Source: Lachnospiraceae bacterium (GTDB taxonomy: Bacteria > Bacillota > Clostridia > Lachnospirales > Lachnospiraceae). From it: a stretch of DNA of 64,000 nt. Below the pieces are notes generated by a model, which did no database searches, had not been told where the DNA came from, and saw only the letters and a list, made by a program, of their open reading frames with translations. Made by a program: the position numbers and the translations under genes. Position 1 is the first letter of the stretch, and each line of letters starts with the position of its first letter. The stretch spans positions 1-64,000 of the forward strand of contig SVEY01000002.1 in NCBI GenBank assembly GCA_015057165.1, given 5' to 3'. This document shows positions 42,342 through 50,356 of the stretch, piece after piece.

Positions 42342-43160
42342 ATGGAACAAGCAAAAGAAGAACTTATGGAGCAACTAAACGAAGTTATTGGGCATGTAAA
42401 TGTTGTGAAACAATCAAATGAACAAGCAAAAGAAAAGAAGCTTAATCCATCTTATATGTATGCGGTAATTACTAAAAGAGTTAATGATGAGGATAGTGCG
42501 ATAAAAGCATATGCTGCAGTGACACTATCTAATGCAGTGACATTACATGGAATTAGGTTAATTGAGAGTGATAAAGGCATGTTTGTAGCTATGCCTCAAA
42601 AGCAAGCATATGATAGTGAGACTAAATCAGGAAAGCTTGATGAGGAAGGACATCCCGAGTATGAAAACATAGTATTTCCTATTACAAAGGAAACACGAGA
42701 GGATCTAAATAAGTGTTTAATGGACGCTTATAATTCTGAAGATGGTTATTCTTATATTAGTGCAAATAAAAATAAGAGTAGAGCTTATAGAATTACGCCA
42801 ACATTATATGCAAGGGATCATGAGAGTATTAAGGCATCAGGCTCAGTAGAATTTGGTGGTTTTGTATGTAAAGATGTAGTCGTTGCCTTAAGAGAAAGAA
42901 ATGATAATGGGAATCTATTTCCAGTAGTCAATTTCCCTAATTATTGCGTAGAAAAGAAGGATGGTACAAAGACATATATTGACTATATGGAATTTAAAGA
43001 GGATGGCCATGGATATGATTTTACTGAGCAGGTTGAAAAGGAAAAGGATTTCAAATTACTTGCAAAGAATATAATTATTAAAGAGGCTAAGAAAGTAAAT
43101 CCAGAAATTGAAATGCTATTAGATAAGGATAGATCATTAGATTCGCCAATTAAATCGTAA
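42342..43160 (+). CDS. SpoVG-like domain protein
   Basis: This 272-residue protein has a SpoVG-type domain (about 50-125) showing AIKAYAAVTLSNAVTLHGIRL and KGMFVAMPQKQ, followed by a second, weaker copy (about 165-235, with the pattern SGSVEFGGFVCKDVVVAL). SpoVG proteins bind nucleic acid and regulate gene expression; a tandem, larger form is often found on Clostridial mobile elements. The start is ATG 42342 after AAAAGGAG. A terminator follows, so it may be partly separate from the genes downstream. Confidence 0.8.
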   Translation: MEQAKEELMEQLNEVIGHVNVVKQSNEQAKEKKLNPSYMYAVITKRVNDEDSAIKAYAAVTLSNAVTLHGIRLIESDKGMFVAMPQKQAYDSETKSGKLDEEGHPEYENIVFPITKETREDLNKCLMDAYNSEDGYSYISANKNKSRAYRITPTLYARDHESIKASGSVEFGGFVCKDVVVALRERNDNGNLFPVVNFPNYCVEKKDGTKTYIDYMEFKEDGHGYDFTEQVEKEKDFKLLAKNIIIKEAKKVNPEIEMLLDKDRSLDSPIKS

Positions 43161-43180
43161 GTGAAATAATGATATGACAT

Positions 43181-43205
43181 GGGCGTATTATATACGCCCT
43201 TTTTT
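43181..43205 (+). terminator. Terminator after SpoVG-like gene
   Basis: GGGCGTA (43181-43187) pairs with TACGCCC (43193-43199) and is followed by six T (to 43205). No new promoter is obvious before the next gene, so read-through is likely. Confidence 0.85.
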
Positions 43206-43222
43206 AACGAAGGAGCAAAATT

Positions 43223-44155
43223 ATGAATGAATTAGAAAAGAAACATCATGATAAAAAAATGGAAGAGATCCAGCAAAAGTTAGAAGAAGGTGTTAAAGAA
43301 ATATTTTCATCTGAAAAGTATAAAGATTATATTAGGTCAATGTCAAAACTTCATAATTATTCTTTTAATAATTGTGTTTTAATTGCGACACAATGCCCGG
43401 AAGCAACTATGGTATGTGGCTATAAGACATGGAAAAAAGAATTCAATAGATCTGTAAATAGAGGCGAACACGGAATAATGATATATAGACCAATTAAAGT
43501 TAAATATAATGTTTCTGCAGAGTTATTAGATGATGACAAAGATTTAAGTAAACATGTAGATAAATCAGATATTTCTGTGGAAAAAGAATTCATTACTTTT
43601 CGTCCGACGTACGTATTTGACGTTTCACAAACAAGTGGAGAGCCAATACCTAAACTTACAAGTGAATTAGAAGATGTAGTTGAATCTTATGATGAGATGA
43701 AAAAAGTTTTGGTGGAAATAAGTCCGGTTCCAATTACATTTGAAAAAATTAATGGAAGTGCTAATGGATATTATTCTGCAATAGAAGAAAGAATAGTAAT
43801 TGATCAGGAACTTTCTGAGCTTCATACTGTTAAAACTATTATTCATGAAATTGCACATGCTTCGCTTAACCATGGTAATAAGGATTTGGACACAACAAAA
43901 GATAGAAATACAAAAGAGGTACAGGCAGAGTCTGTAGCGTATTGGGTAACACAAGCTTTAGGTTATGATACATCAGATTATTCTTTTGGATATATTGCTG
44001 GTTGGAGCAAGGATAAATCAGTTCCTGAACTAAAAGAAAGTTTGGATGTAATAAAACAAATATCAGATCAGATTTTTACTTCGATTGAGAGTAAAATCAA
44101 GGATATGTCTATTGAAAGTAAAAATAAAGAGGTAGAAAAGAAAAAAGCTATATAA
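43223..44155 (+). CDS. ArdC-like antirestriction / ImmA-IrrE-type metallopeptidase
   Basis: This 310-residue protein has an N-terminal ArdC-like ssDNA-binding domain (about 20-100, with LHNYSFNNCVLIATQ and GYKTWKKEFNRSVNRGEHGI) and a C-terminal zinc peptidase domain. The latter has HEIAHASLNHG (about 210-220) and the downstream acidic residue in KEVQAESVAYWVTQALG. Relatives protect incoming ssDNA from restriction. The position among the genes predicted to enter first fits that role. AAGGAG precedes the start. Confidence 0.87.
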   Translation: MNELEKKHHDKKMEEIQQKLEEGVKEIFSSEKYKDYIRSMSKLHNYSFNNCVLIATQCPEATMVCGYKTWKKEFNRSVNRGEHGIMIYRPIKVKYNVSAELLDDDKDLSKHVDKSDISVEKEFITFRPTYVFDVSQTSGEPIPKLTSELEDVVESYDEMKKVLVEISPVPITFEKINGSANGYYSAIEERIVIDQELSELHTVKTIIHEIAHASLNHGNKDLDTTKDRNTKEVQAESVAYWVTQALGYDTSDYSFGYIAGWSKDKSVPELKESLDVIKQISDQIFTSIESKIKDMSIESKNKEVEKKKAI

Positions 44156-44167
44156 GGAGAATTTATT

Positions 44168-44584
44168 ATGAGTATAGAAGTTTTTAATATTTTGTTAATA
44201 ACAATTATGTGCGTGTTGGCTATAGTATTTGGAATCAACATAAGAAAGAGTGAAAAAATAAGTGTAAGAAAGGGGTTATTTATTATTGCTGGTTTAGTAC
44301 TATGCTTTGCGATTATAATATTTATTTTTAATTTTGTATTTTCACAAGGTACAAAGAATAATACTCCTTCATCATCAAAACGCTATAATATTTTAGAAGA
44401 ATCAGATGATGGTGGTATATATTATTACAATGATGATCATCAGCAAGTTAAATATCATAAAAAAAATCGTTTAGATTTGATGTATCAGCCGACAAACAAG
44501 GAAAATAGTTTATATAATTACAGATATAACTGGGGCTTCTTGTATAAAGATAAGCTGATATACATTTTTGGTAATTCCAAATAG
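44168..44584 (+). CDS. Small two-TM membrane protein
   Basis: This 138-residue protein has two membrane segments (about 5-24 and 38-60) and an outer, tyrosine-rich C-terminal domain. The overall plan resembles the two GPFYxxRDCYVY proteins (12810, 15209), but that motif is absent. The function is unknown. It is the gene before the isolated twelfth palindrome. Confidence 0.55.
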   Translation: MSIEVFNILLITIMCVLAIVFGINIRKSEKISVRKGLFIIAGLVLCFAIIIFIFNFVFSQGTKNNTPSSSKRYNILEESDDGGIYYYNDDHQQVKYHKKNRLDLMYQPTNKENSLYNYRYNWGFLYKDKLIYIFGNSK

Positions 44585-44603
44585 AAAACAGTTAATCAGT
44601 GCT

Positions 44604-44628
44604 AACTTCGGACATGCTGACCGAAGTT
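44604..44628. repeat. Palindrome copy 12 (isolated)
   Basis: Arms AACTTCGG/CCGAAGTT flank the centre ACATGCTGA. It lies 31 bp before the next start codon and 21 kb from the other copies. Confidence 0.92.
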
Positions 44629-44659
44629 AGCATATTGATAAATGGAAAGGATAATAATT

Positions 44660-46000
44660 ATGAATAATGTTATTAGGTATTATAATGATATGTCAGATAA
44701 AGAATTTATGGATTTATTATCTAAAAGAATTCCGCTTGTGATTCCAAGTTTTTTTAGAATGAAATATATGCATTCTAGCTATGGATTAAAGATAGAATGT
44801 GAAGATATGCAACTTCGTTTTAAGTTTTCTAATAATGAATATAGTTATATTGAAAAAAGCTTATCTGTAGTAAAAGTATCAGATATTAGAACAGAATATG
44901 ATTTATACTTAAAATTTTCATTTAAACATCAAGTATTAAGTATTGAAGAATATTTTAATAGATTTACGAAAGCTTACATGGATGATTTATGCAATAAGGT
45001 TGCAAATAACATAGAGTATAAGCAATTAGAAGTTGAAGAAATGAAAAAATATATTAAAGAATGTCCTTATGAAAAAATATGCTTAGAAGTTAGACATAAA
45101 AATGATAAGACAAAGGCCAATTTCGAAAATATTCCATATCTTAAAAGAGGAGATCTAAGAATATATATAGATATATATAGTGAAAAGCTTTGTAAATATA
45201 TACCTGTATCAAGTGAGCTTATGACCAACTGGAAGGAAGATATAAGCTCATTGTTTGATGTTGCATGTAAGAATGGGTTGTTTGACTATGACATTCAAAA
45301 GCAAGGATATAGTGATGTTGGATATTATGTATATTCGAATTCCGCATATCCTGAATCAATTGCATTTAATGAAAATAGTCCTAACAAGGAAATTGCAGAA
45401 GAAATTAATGATAATTTGTATATATTTAGTAAAGGAACGTATCTTTTAATGATTCCTGAATCCAATAAAAGAGCATGTGAATTTTATATTAAGGAATCAG
45501 ATGAAAACGGTGTCGAATATATGTATTATACATGCAAAAAGGGACTTAATTATGTAGTAGTAGGGAAAAAAGATATAGAAGAATTTAAATTAGCAATGGA
45601 TGATTATATTATTGATTCTGCAGATAAGTATCAGGATAGCGGTATAAATAATAATATCGAAGTCATTTCGAATAAAGAAGAGTCTTCAGATGAAAGTATT
45701 CTGATTGTTCCAGAAGAAGTAATTAATAATATAAAGGAATATTTTTTGGATGAAAATAATCATATAACTCAATTTGAAGTTGTTGAAGTAAGAAGAGCAT
45801 CTAATCATCCTGATGATAATTATTTATATCACGTAATTGGCAAGAATAAAAACACAAACGAGTATGCAACATGGACTTCGTGGAATGAGAAGACTAAAGT
45901 GTTAAATCACGGACATTATAATGTTTCATTAGATATGGCAAAAGAAATATCTGATGATTACTTCTTTGATAAAACAAAATTCAATGATAAATCATTATAG
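44660..46000 (+). CDS. Unknown protein, distantly DUF5688-like
   Basis: This 446-residue protein of unknown function has a middle part (ELMTNWKEDISSLFDVACKNGLF, then IFSKGTYLLMIPESNKRACEFY) with a loose similarity to the DUF5688 proteins at 25014 and 26069. The C-terminal 90 residues (QFEVVEVRRASNHPDDNYLYHVIGKN) form a separate small domain. The start is ATG 44660, with AAAGGA upstream, 31 bp after the isolated palindrome. Confidence 0.5.
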   Translation: MNNVIRYYNDMSDKEFMDLLSKRIPLVIPSFFRMKYMHSSYGLKIECEDMQLRFKFSNNEYSYIEKSLSVVKVSDIRTEYDLYLKFSFKHQVLSIEEYFNRFTKAYMDDLCNKVANNIEYKQLEVEEMKKYIKECPYEKICLEVRHKNDKTKANFENIPYLKRGDLRIYIDIYSEKLCKYIPVSSELMTNWKEDISSLFDVACKNGLFDYDIQKQGYSDVGYYVYSNSAYPESIAFNENSPNKEIAEEINDNLYIFSKGTYLLMIPESNKRACEFYIKESDENGVEYMYYTCKKGLNYVVVGKKDIEEFKLAMDDYIIDSADKYQDSGINNNIEVISNKEESSDESILIVPEEVINNIKEYFLDENNHITQFEVVEVRRASNHPDDNYLYHVIGKNKNTNEYATWTSWNEKTKVLNHGHYNVSLDMAKEISDDYFFDKTKFNDKSL

Positions 46001-46012
46001 AAAGGAAAGAAT

Positions 46013-48166
46013 ATGCATAAATTAGTTATTTGTGAAAAACCAATGATTGCAAAAGCGATTGCAGAAGCGTTAGGTGGAAATTGTATTAATAAAAATAATT
46101 GCTATGAAATCATGGATTATAAGATAATCTGGGCTTTTGGACATTTATTAACTTTAAAAGATCCAGAAGATTATGATGATAAATATAAATCATGGAATAT
46201 TAACGATTTGCCAATATACTTTGATAATTGGGGAAGAAAGGTAAAAAAAGGGAATTCTGCAAGAGTAAAACAAATTGTGAGTTTAATGAAAGAAGCTTCT
46301 GTAATAATTAATGCTGGTGATATTGATGAGGAAGGACAAAATCTTGTAGATGAATTGATTGAATGGGGAAGATATAATGGCAAGGTTCTTAGATTAGACA
46401 CATCTGATACTTCGATTAACGCTATAAAAAAAGCATTAAATAATTTAGAAGACAACGATTTATATGTGAAAGACGGAATATCTGCTTATGCAAGGCAAGT
46501 AGCTGATATTATCTTTGGATATAATTTAACACGGTTCTACTCTTGTAAAAATAATAATATATTTTCTGTGGGTAGAGTACAGACTGCAACATTTTCTTTA
46601 GTGTGTCAACGATATTATGATATTAAAAATTTTAAAAAGAACTATTATTATGAATTGTTTTCTGATGTCAATATTAACAATTGTATTATAAGAACAAAAT
46701 TTGTGCCTGATAAAGAGAATGTTAACTTAACTGACGGTATGTTTTTAGATGATAGTTATTTAAAAGAAATATCTAATGATATCAATAATAAGAAGACTTC
46801 ATGTGAGATAGTAAAAAAAATTCAAAACGAAGCACCGCCACTTCCTTTTAATATTAATAAGCTTAATTCATATTGTCATAAGCATTTTGGCTATAATCCA
46901 AAACAAGTTATGTCAATTACACAAAACTTAAGGGAAAAATACTCTGCAATTACATATAATAGATCTGACTGTCAATATCTATCTGAAGAGCATTATAAAG
47001 AAGCACCAGGAGTAATTTCAGCGATACTTGATAATTTAGATATAAATTGTAATCTTGATATGAGTATTAAAAGTAGGTGTTTTAATGATTCTAATATAAC
47101 TGCACATTTTGCTATTATTCCAACAAATAATCAAATTGATGTATCTAAGCTTTCATCAGAGGAACTCAATGTATATAAAGCAATATGCGACTACTATTTG
47201 ATTCAATTTATGCCTAAAGCTGTCAAAGAAAAAACAATACTACAAATAAAAATAAAAGAAGGAGAGTGTTTATCTGCGAGTAGTGTATTAGTTAAACGTC
47301 AAGGTTACTTACAGCTTCTTAAGAATAATGCTAATAATGATGCTAAAGATGAGAATATAAAAGAATTATCTGCACTTCAAGAAGGTAGATGTGAATGTTT
47401 AATTCAATCATGTAATATTGAAAAGAAAGAGACAAAACCACTTAAGCCTTTTAGTAAAACAACTTTATTTAATGCAATGGGGTGTATAGCTAAGTATGTT
47501 ACTGATCCTAATGTTAAAGAGCTTTTAGTTCTTAAAGATAAAGGGAAAAAGGGAGAAAATGGTTCTATTGGTACTGTAGCGACACGTACCGCAATAATTG
47601 AAAGATTATTGGAAGTAGGATATTTAGAAGAAAAGCAGCAAAACAAAAATAAAATACTTATTCCGACGGAAAAAGGACTTGCATTTTATAAGGTTTTGCC
47701 TGATTCAATTAAACAACCGAATCTTACAGCTCAATGGTGGGTAATACAAGAAAATATAAAAGAAGGAAAGGCAACTACCAAGGATTTAGAGCTTGATGTG
47801 TTAGATTTTGTAAAAAATATCATTGAGAATAATGATGGTGTTATTAATTATGAGGGTACTAATGGAGTAATATGTAAATGTCCTAAATGTAAGGGCGATA
47901 TTATTAAAGGTAAATATGGTGCATATTGTAAATCTCAATGTGGATTTTCGCAGAAGTATGTATTTGGCAAAGAGATATCAGAATCACAACTCAAACAAAT
48001 ATGTAGTGGTAATCGCATATTAATCAAAGGAATCAAGAAGAAATCTGGTAATGATACTTTTGACGCATATGCTGTACCTAAGGCGCTTGTAAAAAAGGAA
48101 TTTGTTAATAAAAAAGGTGATAATTGTGTCAGATATGAGTTTGATTTTGATATGGAATTTAAGTAG
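46013..48166 (+). CDS. topB: Topoisomerase III-like type IA topoisomerase
   Basis: This 717-residue type IA topoisomerase has a toprim domain with VICEKPMIAKAIAEALGG and the acidic motif NAGDIDEEGQNL, where DxDxE is kept though the sequence is divergent. The catalytic segment ITYNRSDCQYL places the nucleophile at Tyr315. The C-terminus has a zinc-finger-like CKCPKCKGD and CKSQCGF. Plasmid and ICE TopB homologues are thought to resolve transfer or replication intermediates. AGAAAGG precedes the start and a terminator follows. Confidence 0.92.
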   Translation: MHKLVICEKPMIAKAIAEALGGNCINKNNCYEIMDYKIIWAFGHLLTLKDPEDYDDKYKSWNINDLPIYFDNWGRKVKKGNSARVKQIVSLMKEASVIINAGDIDEEGQNLVDELIEWGRYNGKVLRLDTSDTSINAIKKALNNLEDNDLYVKDGISAYARQVADIIFGYNLTRFYSCKNNNIFSVGRVQTATFSLVCQRYYDIKNFKKNYYYELFSDVNINNCIIRTKFVPDKENVNLTDGMFLDDSYLKEISNDINNKKTSCEIVKKIQNEAPPLPFNINKLNSYCHKHFGYNPKQVMSITQNLREKYSAITYNRSDCQYLSEEHYKEAPGVISAILDNLDINCNLDMSIKSRCFNDSNITAHFAIIPTNNQIDVSKLSSEELNVYKAICDYYLIQFMPKAVKEKTILQIKIKEGECLSASSVLVKRQGYLQLLKNNANNDAKDENIKELSALQEGRCECLIQSCNIEKKETKPLKPFSKTTLFNAMGCIAKYVTDPNVKELLVLKDKGKKGENGSIGTVATRTAIIERLLEVGYLEEKQQNKNKILIPTEKGLAFYKVLPDSIKQPNLTAQWWVIQENIKEGKATTKDLELDVLDFVKNIIENNDGVINYEGTNGVICKCPKCKGDIIKGKYGAYCKSQCGFSQKYVFGKEISESQLKQICSGNRILIKGIKKKSGNDTFDAYAVPKALVKKEFVNKKGDNCVRYEFDFDMEFK

Positions 48167-48186
48167 ATTATATGAATGTTTGCATA

Positions 48187-48210
48187 TAAGCCCCTGAGGG
48201 GGCTTATTTT
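48187..48210 (+). terminator. Terminator after topoisomerase
   Basis: TAAGCCCC (48187-48194) pairs with GGGGCTTA (48199-48206), followed by TTTTTA. Confidence 0.85.
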
Positions 48211-48234
48211 TATGCTTTTTTATTAAAAAACATA

Positions 48235-48302
48235 TTATAAGTGAAAAATAGGGCAAAAAAAATATTATAAGTTATTTTTTGTTATAAATGGGTGTATATG
48301 AT
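48235..48302 (+). promoter_or_regulatory. TTATAA-box promoter of the pilus operon
   Basis: Direct TATTATAAGT boxes (TTATAA at 48235-48240 and 48265-48270, 30 bp apart) are followed by TATGAT (48297-48302), starting 32 bp after the second box. The predicted transcript would start about 15 nt before the HD gene's start codon. Confidence 0.66.
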
Positions 48303-48324
48303 TGTGCACATAAGGAGAAAAACG

Positions 48325-48861
48325 ATGTGTACAAATATGCAGATTAATGAGCTTATACAACAATTAGATCGCGAAACAATGGGACATTGTGTAGGAATGC
48401 AAAATATGGCTGTCGATTTAGAGAATTATTTTAATTACGAAGGACACATTCTTTCAACAGCCGCGTTGCTTTGTGATGTTGGAAAGCTGTATTTGTCTTC
48501 ATATTTGTTAGAAAAACAAGACATATTAACTGAATTTGAAAAACGTCTCATAGATAATCATCCTTATTACTCATATGAAATAATAAAAGATTATGACATT
48601 GACGAGAACATAAAATCTCTTGTTTTATATCATCATAATCATTCTTCTTATAAAAACATTGATAATCTTCCGTCTTATAATGACAATTTAGAAAAATTAT
48701 ATACCACGTTGGAACTTGTTGATGCGTATCAAGGATTAATTGAGTATAGGACTTATCGAACATCTCATTGTACTCCTTATGATGCGTATAAAATACTTGT
48801 ACGAGAGAATTGTCATAACCAAGACGTGTTAGATTATATAAAAGATAATTACATTTATTAG
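48325..48861 (+). CDS. HD-GYP-like protein with altered HD motif
   Basis: This 178-residue protein resembles HD-type phosphohydrolases of the HD-GYP fold (STAALLCDVGKLYLSSYLL, then IDNHPYYSYEII and LVLYHHNHSS). The hallmark HD pair reads Cys-Asp (LLCDVGK) instead of His-Asp, so phosphodiesterase activity may be lost or altered. It heads the pilus operon, where a cyclic-nucleotide sensing role would be natural but unproven. The start is ATG 48325 with AAGGAG upstream. Confidence 0.75.
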   Translation: MCTNMQINELIQQLDRETMGHCVGMQNMAVDLENYFNYEGHILSTAALLCDVGKLYLSSYLLEKQDILTEFEKRLIDNHPYYSYEIIKDYDIDENIKSLVLYHHNHSSYKNIDNLPSYNDNLEKLYTTLELVDAYQGLIEYRTYRTSHCTPYDAYKILVRENCHNQDVLDYIKDNYIY

Positions 48862-48876
48862 AAAGGAGATGACTTT

Positions 48877-49053
48877 ATGCAAGAGATTTTGAAAGAATAT
48901 GGGCCAGCAATTATTACAGTAGTGGCTATTTTAGCACTTATTGTAGTAATTGTAGCTGTAATCGGAACTTCAAGCGGTGGAGTAGTAAGTGACGCTTTTT
49001 CTGATCTAATCAAAAATTTCTTTAGCGACGCAAAGAGTGCTGGTGGTGTGTAG
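48877..49053 (+). CDS. Short pilin-like membrane peptide 1 (58 residues)
   Basis: This 58-residue protein begins MQEILKEYGPAIITVVAILALI, followed by a hydrophobic helix and a small C-terminal region (SGGVVSDAFSDLIKNFF). Three other peptides in this cluster share the opening M-x-x-(I/L)-x-x-x-(Y/F)-G then a membrane helix (52281, 52400 and 54625). This resembles the size and topology of Flp/Tad pilins. GAAAGGAG precedes the start. Adjacent to the TadA-type ATPase. Confidence 0.7.
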   Translation: MQEILKEYGPAIITVVAILALIVVIVAVIGTSSGGVVSDAFSDLIKNFFSDAKSAGGV

Positions 49054-49109
49054 TTGGAGCGCACAATTAACAAAGAATTTTTTAAAAAATTTTTTTGATG
49101 AATTAATAT

Positions 49110-49152
49110 CCTCATTATCATATTTGATAATGAGGGTATTGATAATGAGGTG
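49110..49152 (+). promoter_or_regulatory. Alternative-pairing hairpin before the TadA-like gene
   Basis: CCTCATTATCA (49110-49120) pairs perfectly with TGATAATGAGG at 49125-49135. The identical TGATAATGAGG at 49140-49150 contains the ribosome binding site of the ATPase gene (start 49156). The first arm can pair with either copy, leaving the ribosome site open or closed. There is no T-run, so control would be translational. Confidence 0.6.
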
Positions 49153-49155
49153 ATT

Positions 49156-50346
49156 ATGGATTTACTAAATAAAAGAAATAAAACATTTGAAGACGTAAAT
49201 GAGTTTGATGCAGAGTTAGATATTAGAACTCAAAATGAGAATTCTTTGTCTAATGATAATGAGAGCTTTATTAATAATGGAATAAAAATAACTGAGGATT
49301 TCTGGGAAGATCTTTGGGATTATATATCAGATGATAATATAACGGACATTGATTATAACGGAAAGGATTTATGGATAAGAGATTGTGATAATAATGTTCG
49401 AAAAAAGGTAGATATTTCGAATACAAATATAAATAAAGAATTTATAGAGTTACTATCTCTTCGAATCTCTAATGCGGTATCTTTGGAACTTAACAAAGAG
49501 AATCCTGTATTAGAGGCAGAAACAGATAAATTAAGAATAAGTGTTATACATGAATCTGTAGCAGTGTCAGGAAGAAGTATTTGTATAAGAAAAACTTTGC
49601 CTTATACGAGAATTTCTATAAAAAATGCGATTGAATCGGGATATGCTTCCACAGAATTACTAAGTTTTATTATAAATTGTATTAAGTGTCATATGAATAT
49701 TGTAATTTGTGGTGGAGTTGGAGTAGGAAAAACAGAAGCGGCAAAGTTCTTTTCTCAATATATTAACGATAGTGAAAGAGTAATTTCTATTGAAGATAAC
49801 CTTGAATGGCATTATAGCCAAATCAAGCCAAAGCAGGATGTGGTTGAGATGCAAGTGTCTGATATTTTTAATTATCAGGATTCGATAAAAGCATGTTTGA
49901 GACAAAATCCTACTTGGATGATGATTCAGGAAATAAGAGGAGAGGAAGCAAAGGATTTTGTTACAGCATTATCTACTGGTGTGAATTCTATTACGACGCT
50001 CCATACAGATGATTGCAGGAAAGTTCCTGATCGAATTATTAACATGGTATCAGATAGAATAGGTGCAGATCGAATGGAAGCGGATATATATAATTTCCTC
50101 GATGTTGCAATCATGATTTCAATGAAAATTGATGATAATGGCAATATGAAGCGTTATATAGATCAAGTATGTTTATTCTCCTTTGAGGGAAGTCGCAAGA
50201 ACAGTTTAATTGTGTTTAATGATGGGATGCTTATTTCTAAGAATTTTTCGCCTAATATACAGCATAAATTTGATAGAAATAATATAAAAGATCCTTTCAA
50301 ATGTGATGTGATCTTTGATAATCTGTGTGAAGATTTTATTAGTTAG
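49156..50346 (+). CDS. tadA: TadA/CpaF-type secretion ATPase
   Basis: This 396-residue PilT/VirB11-family ATPase of the TadA/CpaF type has Walker A GGVGVGKTE (about residues 186-193), Asp-box region IEDNLEWHY, Walker B-like MMIQEIRGEEAKDF and His-box TLHTDDCRKVPDRI. It would drive assembly of a pilus with the GspF-type protein encoded 10 bp downstream. Alternatively it could be a VirB11-like T4SS ATPase, but the neighbour and the pilin-like peptides favour a Tad/Flp system. The start is ATG 49156. Confidence 0.88.
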   Translation: MDLLNKRNKTFEDVNEFDAELDIRTQNENSLSNDNESFINNGIKITEDFWEDLWDYISDDNITDIDYNGKDLWIRDCDNNVRKKVDISNTNINKEFIELLSLRISNAVSLELNKENPVLEAETDKLRISVIHESVAVSGRSICIRKTLPYTRISIKNAIESGYASTELLSFIINCIKCHMNIVICGGVGVGKTEAAKFFSQYINDSERVISIEDNLEWHYSQIKPKQDVVEMQVSDIFNYQDSIKACLRQNPTWMMIQEIRGEEAKDFVTALSTGVNSITTLHTDDCRKVPDRIINMVSDRIGADRMEADIYNFLDVAIMISMKIDDNGNMKRYIDQVCLFSFEGSRKNSLIVFNDGMLISKNFSPNIQHKFDRNNIKDPFKCDVIFDNLCEDFIS

Positions 50347-50356
50347 GAGCAAATAT

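Noticed and set aside
49150-50346. TadA-like protein as VirB11 of the T4SS
   Set aside because: Firmicute T4SS of this type normally lack VirB11, and the adjacent GspF-type protein and pilin-like peptides fit a Tad system better. Not fully excluded.
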